NCBI GenBank assembly: GCA_949825045.1
Contig: OX463818.1
Location: 30,210,906 to 30,274,905, forward strand
Source of the DNA: Argyresthia goedartella
Lineage: Eukaryota; Arthropoda; Insecta; Lepidoptera; Argyresthiidae
Direction of reading: 5' to 3'
Length of the DNA: 64,000 nt
Shown: piece by piece, positions 30,933-40,285 of the stretch
How the letters are laid out: every line of letters starts with the position of its first letter
Position numbering within the stretch: position 1 is the stretch's first letter
Translations under genes and position numbers: made by a program
The notes under the pieces: model-generated
What the model saw: the letters and a program-made list of their open reading frames with translations, nothing else
What the model was told of the DNA's origin: nothing
The model's database searches: none

Positions 30933-31100
30933 AGGGCCATGTATTCGCTTTTACAACAAATCCCATCTGAGTTACAAGAATTCTCTGTAATTAAATTTAA
31001 AAATGTTGTAAAAAATCACTTATGTAAAAAGGCTTACTACAAAATAACAGGTTATGTAGAAGACAAGAAAGCTGGAAAGGTGTTTGCTCCAATTCTGTAA
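30933..31100 (+). pseudogene. LINE C-terminal fragment
   Basis: A 55-codon plus-strand frame reads IPSELQEFSVIKFKNVVKNH, then LCKKAYYKITGYVEDKKAG and stops. This matches the pattern near the end of CR1-group RTs (IPxxLxxxS-x-FKxxLKxxLxxKAYYS). 5'-truncated; family uncertain. Confidence 0.5.
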
Positions 31101-31768
31101 AAAATATCGTATAAAGGTTTCCAGTCCCTCTTTGCCTCCAGCATCTAAAACATTGAGGTGACGGAATTCAAATGGAGTTCTATATTTCCCTATACCTTAT
31201 ATATGTGTTAGATAAAGATTTGACATTCTCCAAATGTAACCTAAAAAAACTCTTTTTGAATTTTGAATTTATGCAAGCAGAAATATTTATTACAATTTCA
31301 GTTCGTTCATCATCATTCAAAGACAAAAAAGGCTGCGTTCCGAATTCACTTTAACGACTAGGCGCGAGCTATCTCGATGATTACGAATCGAACTGCGTTT
31401 GGTTTCGAAGGTTTCGAACATACTAGATAAATTATATTGTTGTGACCTTTCTCATTTTGTCACAAAGGGACATCACAATGTTCAAGATTAAATGACAGGA
31501 CTGTATGGGGTTAATCTAGCTCAACACAGACCTTGGTGTTAATAATTTTGTAATTATTTATTCCTGCTTATTAATCATAATAATTAAATTTTCATATCAT
31601 TGTAATAGTTAAGCACAACTTATTTTTAAAAGAGATCTAAAAATCAATCTGTGGGAGTTTCTATGCCCTTCTTCTTCCACAGTGGTCCAATGTAGAGAAG
31701 AGGCAAAAATTGACGTTTGCTAATTATATGTAAATATCTACAGTATCATTGACATTGACATTATAATT
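31101..31768. other. Unassigned AT-rich stretch
   Basis: No supported gene. A short open frame at 31172-31354 has no family pattern. TTCGAAGGTTTCGAA at about 31404 is a small symmetrical motif. The end may contain the UTR of the LINE whose tail follows. Confidence 0.4.
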
Positions 31769-31880
31769 TGGTTTGCTGAAAGAGATCTCCTATTAGAGAT
31801 AAAATCGCCTTTGTACACTATTTTACCTGAGTATTGTTGTCTGTGTATTATTGTGTGCGATAAAGAAATTATTAAATATG
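31769..31880 (+). mobile_element. LINE 3' tail fragment (same family as 26331-26450)
   Basis: GGTTTGCTGAAAGAGATCTC, TTAGAGATAAAATCGCCTTT and TGTGTGCGATAAAG repeat the order of the tail at 26331-26450. Confidence 0.6.
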
Positions 31881-32932
31881 AAATATACGTGTTGTTTACA
31901 CGACACTGAAAAAAAAAACTGTGGAAAATACCTTAACAATTTTAAATGCGGTTTTACTTATATCGCTTGCTTCCCCGCTCGCGTCATCAGTTCCATTTGA
32001 GTACCTCCTGCATACGGCATAACGGTATTATATGGATACGTTCATAATGAAATGTCCTGATGATATAGATGTAGACCTGTGATAGTATCGCAATATCAGG
32101 AACTACACTATATTTGGTTATATTTCACTCTCCCATAACAAAGGCACAGCCAAATTTATTTTTTTATCAAATCGAAATCTTTGACACCTATTCCGTAATC
32201 AAACATTCTTGAACAAATACCAGTGGATTTGTTCCATTCGGCCGAAGTCAGTTCAGTCAGCTGTGAAGAGAAATAAAAAACCTTTTCGAAGTTGTCTCTT
32301 TGCAGTATTACATACAAATATCCAAAGAGTATTAAAACTACTACTTTAGGAAATATCTATCCACATATAAAGGCGGGCCTCTTACCTCCATTATTACGTA
32401 CAAATGAACGTAAACTCGCAATTTCAACAGCCCGACCTGTGAGACGCACACTAACTACAAATAAATACCTATGCATATATGCCAGAGTTATCAACATACC
32501 TATGTTATTAATTCTGGGTTAACGGAATAGCGCCAGCGTGCATTATCTATCAAATTATTGTCACGTCAAAATAGACTGCCAGCAAACTTTCAGATATCGA
32601 TCATACTACACTGTAGGAAAGAATCTTGCTGGATCCAATGGAGTTTTATAAAACGAGCTAAAGGTATATTCTCACGAGGCTCTTGCTGAAGAGCCCCGGG
32701 CTAGTACATTCTGAAATACGAATGTAACAAGACCCATTGTCAGAGGAGGCGACTAAAATTGAATTTCGATACAGCATCTATGACATCATATTGGGAATCG
32801 GAGATTCTTTTTTTACAATCACACTTATTTATGGCCTTTTGGTTGGGGTATGATTTAAGTTTAGTTTGACTGAAGTATTCGTTTGCGTTCGACATCAAAG
32901 GTAAGCTGATTATTTATAAAAGCCAAGACATT
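31881..32932. other. Unassigned stretch
   Basis: About 1 kb with no supported gene. An open frame at 32292-32522 has no recognisable domain. A small inverted motif, GGCTCTTGCTGAAGAGCC, lies at about 32681-32698. Could hold old host or element sequence beyond recognition. Confidence 0.35.
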
Positions 32933-33005
32933 ATCATCATCATCATCATAATCAGCCCACATGGACCCATTGCTTGGGTATAGACCTCTACGCAAATACA
33001 CCACG
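32933..33005 (-). mobile_element. RTE LINE 3' end with GATGAT tail
   Basis: On the minus strand GAGGTCTATACCCAAGCAAT and GGGTCCATGTGGGCTGATTA are followed by GATGATGATGATGAT. This is the well-known RTE 3' end of Lepidoptera (GGCCTxTxCCCAGCAGTGGG...GATGATGAT). Confidence 0.7.
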
Positions 33006-33029
33006 TGATAACATCGGACCATCAAAACC

Positions 33030-33240
33030 TAAACATAAGACATAAACATTTACATAAAGGGCCCATAAATTGCTTGTGGCCCCTGTGTGGTGGGAAACAG
33101 AAACAGCGACGTCTTACACGTATAAAGATCCAAGACCTGTTTTTTTAATAATCCTCTCCAGCCTGGATTCGAACCCTGGTCTTCTCACTTAGGAGCCTCG
33201 AACTGCAACGCAACAGAGGTCATCGGCATCTGCCTTCTGG
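33030..33240 (-). mobile_element. SINE-2, tRNA-derived SINE
   Basis: The minus strand has a B box GGTTCGAATCC (33165-33175) with a tRNA-like upstream part and a downstream tail containing GTTTCTGTTTCCCACCACAC. Related to SINE-1. Confidence 0.6.
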
Positions 33241-33356
33241 TATAAAAAAAATATAATAGGTAATCCCATATCAGTCAGTCATCAACTATGGGTGTTGTTT
33301 AATGATGCTTTTTTATAATACCATCTGCATTTAATTGAGAATCTCATAAACAAAAA

Positions 33357-33897
33357 TTGGCGACATTGATAGGACATTTATCCAAGAATTGGGCAGTCAA
33401 GTATCAAAAATCAAGTAACGTCACAGCCACGTGCTCAACGACGCAACGCAGCACGCCAACTCATCATCAACCGTTCCAAGCTTCAACCAGACAAGGCCTA
33501 CTTCAGTGCAGAGAAGCACGACAGGAAAGCGATGAGTTCTACGTCCTCTAGAGCCACGTGTTCAGCAAAACCACGCGATACATCAGAGCCATCTCACGAG
33601 CAAGGGGTGACATCGGGCCACGTGTTCAGCCACTACGCGATACGCCAGCGGCCACCACACCAGCAAGAGTCACGTCATAAACCGCGTGTCTCATCGTCGA
33701 GGAGCCACGCCAGCAGCCACAGGAGTTTTGGACAACCAGGTGTAGCCGAAGTGCTTAGGAAAAAATGGAGTCTCCGTACGGCATCAGAGTTGCAGCTCAT
33801 GGCCACCGTCCAGTTCCAGGCCATCGAAATGACGCCTGCCCGCAGCTTGGTTGGAGTCGAGAGCATAGTACGACGAGGAACAGCGCAGCCCATTTGA
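33357..33897 (+). repeat. GC-rich block with imperfect CACGTG-containing repeats
   Basis: About 540 bp at roughly 55% GC in AT-rich surroundings. CACGTG occurs at 33428, 33555 and 33619, each starting a related phrase (GCCACGTGTTCAGC, with a CACGCGATACATCAGAGCC-type continuation in two). Open frames exist on both strands (33532-33897 plus, Ser/Arg/His-rich) without a family signature. AAATTGGCGACATTG at 33354 resembles the start of an LTR-element leader, so it may be leader or gag DNA of an unknown retroelement. Confidence 0.4.
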
Positions 33898-34288
33898 GGA
33901 ACATGAGCACATTCCTTTTAATTTATTTTATGAATTTTTCAGCGAATATCTGTGCTTATCAATACATAGAGAGTTATTAGAAGCGCATATTTATGGCTAG
34001 CTACATTTCAATAAACACATTCAATCAGAACAACCACGGCTATAAAACAAGTCTTACACCACGCGTTAGATACAATAGATAAAATAAGAAATTCCTGCTA
34101 CCGCGTGGAAGTAGGACAGCGCGTGCATCTAGCCTAGTTAGAGAAAGACTTGTGTACGATGTATCATTGAAGCCTTCAGTGGGATGTGTTCACCAGTAAA
34201 ACAATTATTTAACTTTTGTTATCAATATAATGATTATCACCTATATTCAACAATAATTGAACACAGTTTCAATTTATTAACTAATATA
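33898..34288. other. Unassigned AT-rich stretch
   Basis: No supported gene or repeat. CTATAAAACAAGTC at about 34040 resembles a TATA box and could belong to an LTR related to the block on its left, but I cannot show a second copy. Confidence 0.3.
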
Positions 34289-34504
34289 CTGACGAGCAAT
34301 GAAAAAGTTCCAGTGAGATAGCACTAAATTACTCCCAAACGGGAAAGGTTAGCTTAATGACGCCGTCTGCAATATTGAAGTACATTTAACAGCGCATCAG
34401 AATATTACCAAGTAAAAACGTCAATATTGTGTTCAAATTAATTTATAAAATTGGATGGGTGTTTGTCGCCATTTTGTGGGTGGAACTTTTTCATTGCTCG
34501 TCAG
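34289..34504. mobile_element. MITE-2 (216 bp, 24-bp terminal inverted repeats)
   Basis: CTGACGAGCAATGAAAAAGT plus TCCA at 34289-34312 is repeated exactly in inverse at 34481-34504. TATA lies next to both ends (with two extra bases on the right), fitting a TA-targeting Tc1/mariner-type MITE. No coding capacity. Confidence 0.8.
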
Positions 34505-34506
34505 TG

Positions 34507-34765
34507 TATAAAATATATTCTAGTGCTCATATTTCACCACATTTCTATTGGTCTGCCAACGTTACTTTTACCGTCTGGGTCTTGCCAACGTGTGGTAAAC
34601 CGTATGGTCTCTTGTCAGTGTATCGTGAAATGTATCTGGCCCATCTCCATTTAAGTCTGAGTGCATGCTTTAGAACGTCTGTTATTTTCGTTTCATTCCT
34701 GATGCTTTCGTTCCCCACTTTGTTTATTTTCTTATCTTCAGCATACTTCTTTCCATTGCTGTTTG
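34507..34765 (-). pseudogene. RTE LINE, C-terminal fragment
   Basis: The minus strand encodes NESIRNETKITDVLKHALRL, then KWRWARYISRYTDKRP and later GRPIEMW, the RTE end pattern (IRxxTxVTDxxxxxxxLKWxWAGHIAR ... GRPxxRW). The plus-strand open frame at 34429-34770 is its shadow. It is cut by or abuts MITE-2 on the left. Confidence 0.65.
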
Positions 34766-34788
34766 AGTGAGTTTAATTTCTTGATTTA

Positions 34789-34833
34789 TGGTAACTGTAC
34801 TACTGCCCAAGTTGGGCAGTAGTACAGTTACCA
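34789..34833. repeat. Perfect 45-bp palindrome
   Basis: Arms of 22 bp (TGGTAACTGTACTACTGCCC plus AA, and its exact complement) flank a single central G at 34811. The transcript of either strand would form a hairpin, and the DNA could form a cruciform. No gene on either side. Confidence 0.95.
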
Positions 34834-35035
34834 ATACATTACATTTTTTATTTTATGTTTTTCATGGGAAATTTACAGCTACTTACAGTAAACTAAAGTG
34901 AATAATACACATAGAGTTATCCAACTGATAACAGTAACACAATTAAAATTGGTTAAGCCACACAAAAAAGTAGTTATTAAAGATTTCACTGCTCACGTAT
35001 GCTTCCACCTGCGTCATCGTCCTTAAAATGTATTG
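34834..35035. other. Unassigned AT-rich stretch
   Basis: Nothing recognisable. It separates the palindrome from SINE-3. Confidence 0.4.
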
Positions 35036-35290
35036 GTAAACGCCGGTTTACCGTTTAGCCTAGCGGGTGGCCCTGCCTACGAAGCTGACGGTCCTGGGTT
35101 CGAATAACAGTAAGGGCAAATATTTGTGTGATGAGCATAAATATTTGTTTCTTAGTTTGATTGTTTTGCATGTTTTTATAAAGTATTTATATCCATTAAA
35201 TATTGTCGTCTATTACCCATAACACAAGCCATATTGTGATTACTATGGGCCTAGTTCGATTTGTGTAAGATTGTCCTCTGAGGCTTTAAT
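35036..35290 (+). mobile_element. SINE-3, tRNA-derived SINE of the common lepidopteran type
   Basis: Pol III A box TAGCCTAGCGG at 35056-35066 and a B box GGTTCGAATAA (35097-35107, last two bases changed) are followed by TAAGGGCAAATATTTGTGTG, then CACAACACAAG-like, GTGATTACTATGGGCCTAGT and TGTGTAAGATTGTCCT, the body and tail order of a SINE very widespread in moths and butterflies. The end joins the LINE at 35286. Confidence 0.75.
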
Positions 35291-36125
35291 TATTTTTGTA
35301 CATATTTTTATCATACCCTTCTGCGTTTGTATTGTTGAGGGTCATTATATATTTTTCAATCTCTATTTTGTCTATTGGCATTAAGTAAATCGAATTATTT
35401 ATTAAAGTTTGGTTGGTATTTTTACAATTATTGTTTTCCACATTTGTCAGATCAATAAAGTAATTATTAAATATATTTGATATTAATTTAGGATCTTTTA
35501 TTGTTTCATTATTATAAATTAATTGATCTATATTTCTAGAAGTGGAAGTATTGTTTATTTCCTGATTGATTATTTTCCAAGTAGCGCTACTTTTATGTTT
35601 GTGATTCAATATGTATTTTCTATTTATATTTCGTTTAGCTGTATTAATACATTTCTTTAAAAGTTTGCTATAGTTTTGGTATTTCTCCTTATTATATGTA
35701 GTATTATATAAATAACGTAACTTCCGCTTGGCAATACAACACTTTCTTATCCCTTTAGAAATCTAATTTATTTTGCATTTGGTGTTAATTTTAAACCTTA
35801 TATTTGGGAAACATAACTCATAAAGTAAACAATAAATATCATGAAACTCGTTGAAAGCTTGATTTAGATCATTTTGATTGTATACTGTATGGAAAGATAA
35901 GCTTTTCAAATAACTCTGAAATGTTGCAATGTTCTCTTCTGTATACATACTCTTGAACATATAAAAGGTTTCCGGTATATTCAGTGAATGTTTAAGCTTC
36001 ATGCGTAAAATTTGAGCTGTATTATGATCCGATAAGCAAAAAGGAAGCACAAAACCATTCACATTTCTCATGTTACTAATTATAAGATCAATGCACGATT
36101 TTTTTCTTGTAGGTTCTAAAATATG
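35286..36125 (-). pseudogene. LINE-4: endonuclease end and RT linker
   Basis: The minus strand reads EPTRKKSCIDLIISN and FCLSDHNTAQIL (the last endonuclease segments, catalytic SDH), then the Asn/Lys-rich linker with SATWKIINQEINN and later NIFNNYFIDLTN. The order is that of CR1-group ORF2 between endonuclease and RT. Several stops interrupt it; RT proper is absent because SINE-3 sequence begins at 35290. Confidence 0.75.
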
Positions 36126-36181
36126 TAAATTAAGGTTATAATTTTTTTAAATGTCACTAAAAATATAAATAATGTCACTAA

Positions 36182-36895
36182 AACGTCACCAATATTATGG
36201 ACTTGTGTGATTTATGGACTTAGGTACATTACTTACATTATAACTTTTATGTTCTGTAGCTGCTGTGGTTCGTTTTTTGTTCTTTTTTTTCCTCGGGAGC
36301 ATGTACAGGCCAACGCCTTGCACAATACTTACTTAGCAATTATTATTGTATAAATTTAGCAAACTCTTATACCTAACTGCCACTTACTTACATCAACTAC
36401 TAGTGAACAGAACCGAACCACATCAGCGTTCTACTTTTTTCTTACTCAATAATAAACGTCAGTTATTATAAAAATATAAGAATATAAGAATAAGAATAAA
36501 TTTAATTAGTAAGAAAGACTTAAAGCTAGGTTTACATGTTATAGTTTATCCAAAACATCTCTTAAAAGCTACATGTGTTTGACTGCGGCCCCACACTAGG
36601 CTGAGCCTGTATCGCGGGTGCCATCGTATGCTTAGCAGAATGGGAGTTGTTGTGCTTAGTAGTAATTTACAAACAAAAATAAAAGTTAGATATAAAAATT
36701 TAAAATATACAAATTTAAAAATATATAAAACATACACAGTGCAAAATTAGTAGAGAGGTGACTGTAAAAGATATTGTACATACATAACTGACACATAGAC
36801 AAAGACAAAGACAAAGACAAAGACTTTTATTTGCGATAGATATGGTTATACAAAGGTGGTATATAGTTTCAGTGGTGCTATATAGTTTCAGTCAG
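36182..36895 (-). repeat. Left arm of inverted duplication (BEL-3 LTR plus LINE tails)
   Basis: 714 bp matching 37708-38438 in inverse. From left to right it holds the BEL-3 region next to env, the BEL-3 LTR (36302-36465), a LINE 3' fragment and the TCTTTG-type tail of LINE-5 inverted. About 26 bp present in the right arm are missing near 36222. The arms are highly similar. Confidence 0.9.
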
Positions 36896-37830
36896 TCAAT
36901 AAATATTAATGAAACCTGTTATACCAATTTCAATAATATAAATAATCTTAATGTATCACATAATAATATAATTGTTAAAAATGCTGAATGTGTTAGATTT
37001 TTGGGTATTGACATTGATAATAAATTACATTGGAAATTTAAAATAGATCGCGTTTGCAATAAATTAAATAGGTTTTCGTATGTTCTTGGTAATCTGACTA
37101 GAGTGGCTAGCAGAGACACAGCATTAACAGCATACTTTGCATACGTAGAGTCAATACTGAGATACGGGTTGCTTGTTTGGGGAAACAGCACAGACGTAAA
37201 CAAGGCATTTGTGGCTCAAAAGAAATGTATTAGATCAATCGTAGGAGTTGCCCCAGACGTATCATGTAAACAATTATTTAAAGCTCTATATATATTGCCT
37301 CTACCCTGCCTTTATATACTAGAAGTAGCTACATTTGTGATGCAAAATAAAAAAATGTTTACAGAAGCGAAAAACCTAACATCTAGGAGTCTAAGGAAAC
37401 CTAACAAACTTACCCTTGATGTGATCCCAAAAAGTGCAAGATTTACAAAAAACTGCTACGCTATGTGCACAACAATTTGGAACAAATTACCAAGTCACCA
37501 CCAAATTATAAGTAACAAACAGAAATTTAAAAAAGTTATAAGATATTGGTTGATGCAACATGTTTTCTACTCGATTAAGGAATTCTTAGCACATAATGTT
37601 AAAAATTGTGTCAATTGTCAAACCTTGACTAATTTGTTACCTACTATTTAAAATTATGTGGCATAATTGTTTTGCATGCTATAATTTAATTAGCTGGATG
37701 TGTGTATCTGACTGAAACTATATAGCACCACTGAAACTATATACCACCTTTGTATAACCATATCTATCGCAAATAAAAGTCTTTGTCTTTGTTTTTGTCT
37801 ATGTGTCAGTTATGTATGTACAATATCTTT
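36896..37830 (+). mobile_element. LINE-5: 5'-truncated CR1/Jockey-group LINE
   Basis: RT C-terminus (36905-37651), 3' UTR and a (TCTTTG)n tail (about 37780-37800). The UTR from 37708 onward is also present, inverted, at the left end, so the inverted duplication arose with a breakpoint inside this LINE. Confidence 0.8.
36905..37651 (+). pseudogene. LINE-5 RT C-terminal domain
   Basis: An open plus frame without stops encodes VRFLGIDIDNKLHW, ILRYGLLVWGNST, AFVAQKKCIRSIVG, then SARFTKNCYAMCTTIWNKLP and a final YWLMQHVFYSIKEFL. These are the thumb and C-terminal segments downstream of the catalytic box in CR1-group RTs. The catalytic part is missing (5' truncation). It is the best preserved LINE frame here, suggesting recent insertion. 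Confidence 0.82.
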
Positions 37831-38438
37831 TATAGTCACCTCTCTACTAATTTTGCACTATGTATGTTTTATATATTTTTAAATGTGTATATTTTAAATT
37901 TTTATATCTAACTTTTATTTTTGTTTGTAAATTACTACTAAGCACAACAACTCCCATTCTGCTAAGCATACGATGGCACCCGCGATACAGGCTCAGCCTA
38001 GTGTGGGGCCGCAGTCAAACACATGTAGCTTTTAAGAGATGTTTTGGATAAACTATAACATGTAAACCTAGCTTTAAGTCTTTCTTACTAAATAAATTTA
38101 TTCTTATTCTTATATTCTTATATTTTTATAATAACTGACGTTGATTATCGAGTAAGAAAAAAGTAGAACGCTGATGTGGTTCGGTTCTGTTCACTAGTAG
38201 TTGATGTAAGTAAGTGGCAGTTAGGTATTAGAGTTTGCTAAATTTATACAATAATAATTGCTAAGTAAGTATTGTGCAAGGCGTTGGCCTGTACATGCTC
38301 CCGAGGAAAAAAAAGGAACAAAAAACGAACCACAGCAGCTACAGAACATAAAAGTTATTATGTAAGTAATGTACCTAAGTTATTAATGTAATTAAGCTAA
38401 GAACATAAATCACACAAGTCCATAATATTGGTGACGTT
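37708..38438 (+). repeat. Right arm of inverted duplication
   Basis: 731 bp: LINE-5 UTR end and tail (37708-37830), a second LINE 3' fragment with a TTCTTA-type tail (about 37830-38130), the BEL-3 LTR (38131-38295) and the BEL-3 segment next to env. Inverse of 36182-36895. The part from 37757 on recurs in direct orientation from 45791. Confidence 0.9.
38131..38295 (-). repeat. BEL-3 3' LTR, truncated (copy A)
   Basis: In element orientation it begins TGTACAGGCCAACGCC and breaks off after GTCAGTTATTA against LINE sequence; the complete LTR continues about 90 bp further. Confidence 0.8.
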
Positions 38439-38443
38439 AAACG

Positions 38444-39952
38444 TTAGATATTGAATCTTTCGGTTCGGTGGGACTGTGCCGGCTCCTGGGGTTGCATCTG
38501 TGTGAAGATCTCCTGGAGCACGATTCCTGGGTTCTCGTGTCCTTGTCGCTCCGTCCTTTCCGCGTGGCTGGCTCGCTGGCTGATCCTTGCCATTTGCCTT
38601 CTTCTTACGGCCCAGATCAGAACTACGATTATTGCTCCAATGAACAGCAGTGACGTAGAGGTGTAATGATATATATCGTGTGTTGTTACTGGAACCACCA
38701 ATTTTTCATGCTCTTTTTGGTATGCAATCTGTTGTTCTATCTTCTCATTTGTCATATTGTATTCGCGTAGTTTAAGTTTCACGTCGATTGGCTTGATTTC
38801 CATGTCGTTTGGTGCACTTAAGTTTGGCACCGGCATGTATTTCTCTTCTAACTTCACTTTACTCCCGAACGTGTTGTAAGAGTAAAAGCTACCTCCATTT
38901 TGTTGTAGCATGCAGCCCTGCCCTAGGGCAAGGAGACCTGTGCTGCTCGTAGTTACTGTCGATGCTGCAAGTTGATTCTCGCATATCACTCGAAGTTGAC
39001 ACGCTCCGCAACAAGTGAACAGCCATACGTTTTGTTGATGTAATTTGATCCATTTGTCGGTGCAAGGAACTTGTTCGACCTCGCTCTGGATTCCAGTCTG
39101 TTGACTTATCATTTTTGCTGCGCATGGTATTTTATTTCCGTATGTGTTGTAGATGGGATGGTATGCATGACATAAAAGGTTATTTTTAGATGTCATACAT
39201 TGTTGGATATCCTCTTCTTCCAGGTTTATGAATGTGTTGTTCATGATGTTTGTAGCGATGTAATTTGGCGATTGCTTTACGGTATTATAGATATCGTTCC
39301 TCTTCATCGTAATAGGTATCGCGCGATATAATTTGTATTCGTCATCGCTTATAAGCGGTAAGTGTAACTCGAAGAGTAGGTAGTTGTTATTTATTCTTGC
39401 TTTTACGTAGATAAGTTTGTACATTTCTTTGATGTTTTGCTGAAAGTTCTTGACGGGTAGAGATAGTCGTTTTGACATTCTAGTTGATATATGATTGAGT
39501 TGCTCGATCAGCTGAGCTGGAGTGAAGAGCTTGGTATCTAGATGGCCTCTGTAGACGTAAGTTAGGGCGTCCGCCAGCATTTCTTGATTTCTTTGTAAAT
39601 TCGATATTAACAGGCTTGCAGTTGTTACGGAAGAGGTGATGTCATTCATGATGTTGGCCTTGTATACTTTATTCTCTATTTTCTTCATCGAAAGGCTTGT
39701 TTCTTGCAAGAATTTTGAGATAACTTCAAATTGTTCTTTGATGAACTTCTGGTTTTTCTTCATGACGTCGTTTTCAGCTTCCACGATTAGAGTCTGATTT
39801 CGGATGAGTTCTAGCTGAAATTCTTGGTTCGATTGTAGTTTTTGGATGTCTGCCGTGTATTTTTTCGCGAATTCTTCATCTATGACACCGAATAGGGTGT
39901 GAGCGAGGCTTCCGATTCCGTTGAAATACCCTCTTCGTTTTCTTGATAGGTG
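38444..39952 (-). pseudogene. env: BEL-3 env, transmembrane part (copy A)
   Basis: Envelope fusion protein resembling baculovirus F and insect errantivirus Env. In the minus-strand frame, a basic R-K-R-R site (39932-39943) of furin type is followed at once by a Gly/Phe-rich fusion-peptide-like stretch, then a long helical region, Cys-rich segments, a hydrophobic membrane anchor about 20 residues long roughly 75 residues from the end, and a 53-residue cytoplasmic tail. No frameshift occurs in copy A from the cleavage site to the stop at 38444. A TAA at 39953-39955 separates it from the N-terminal part. Confidence 0.8.
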
Positions 39953-40285
39953 TTAAGTTCTCAGTAATTCGTTGAATCCCGATAGTTGATGGATTTCATG
40001 TCGTAATTGGTTGATCATCGGATAACAAGATCTCGGTTTTTCTGATTGATCGCAGAGCTTGTCTATTTGATCGATGTACAGTTTGATGTTTTTTGTTGTG
40101 TTCCAATATGAAGTGAGGTCGTAATAAACCAGTAGAGTCCACTTGTCATGTATCAGTTGTATGTTGCCGATTTCATCGAAGTAGATCGGTCGATTCCCGT
40201 CTATTGGGTTAATGCTGTAGGCTGTTGATCTTGTAGCGGCGCTACTGATTGGTACGGTTAGCAGCGCTAACATGAGACATGCCAT
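39953..40285 (-). pseudogene. env: BEL-3 env, N-terminal part (copy A)
   Basis: The last 110 codons of the integrase frame. The Met at 40285 is followed by a 16-residue hydrophobic stretch with a small-residue cut site, a good signal peptide, then a short ectodomain with several Cys and an N-glycosylation motif NTT. The frame is the same as pol upstream and as the rest of env downstream, apart from one TAA at 39953-39955. Env was presumably made from a spliced RNA. The whole env would span about 613 codons. Confidence 0.75.

Noticed and set aside
34429..34770. 113-codon plus-strand frame with hydrophobic stretches resembling a membrane protein
   Set aside because: The minus strand encodes a recognisable RTE C-terminus, so this frame is its antisense.
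36546..36737. 63-codon frame repeated at 37860-38051 and 45900-46091
   Set aside because: It recurs only because the LINE 3' UTR is in the inverted and direct duplications; no start context or domain.
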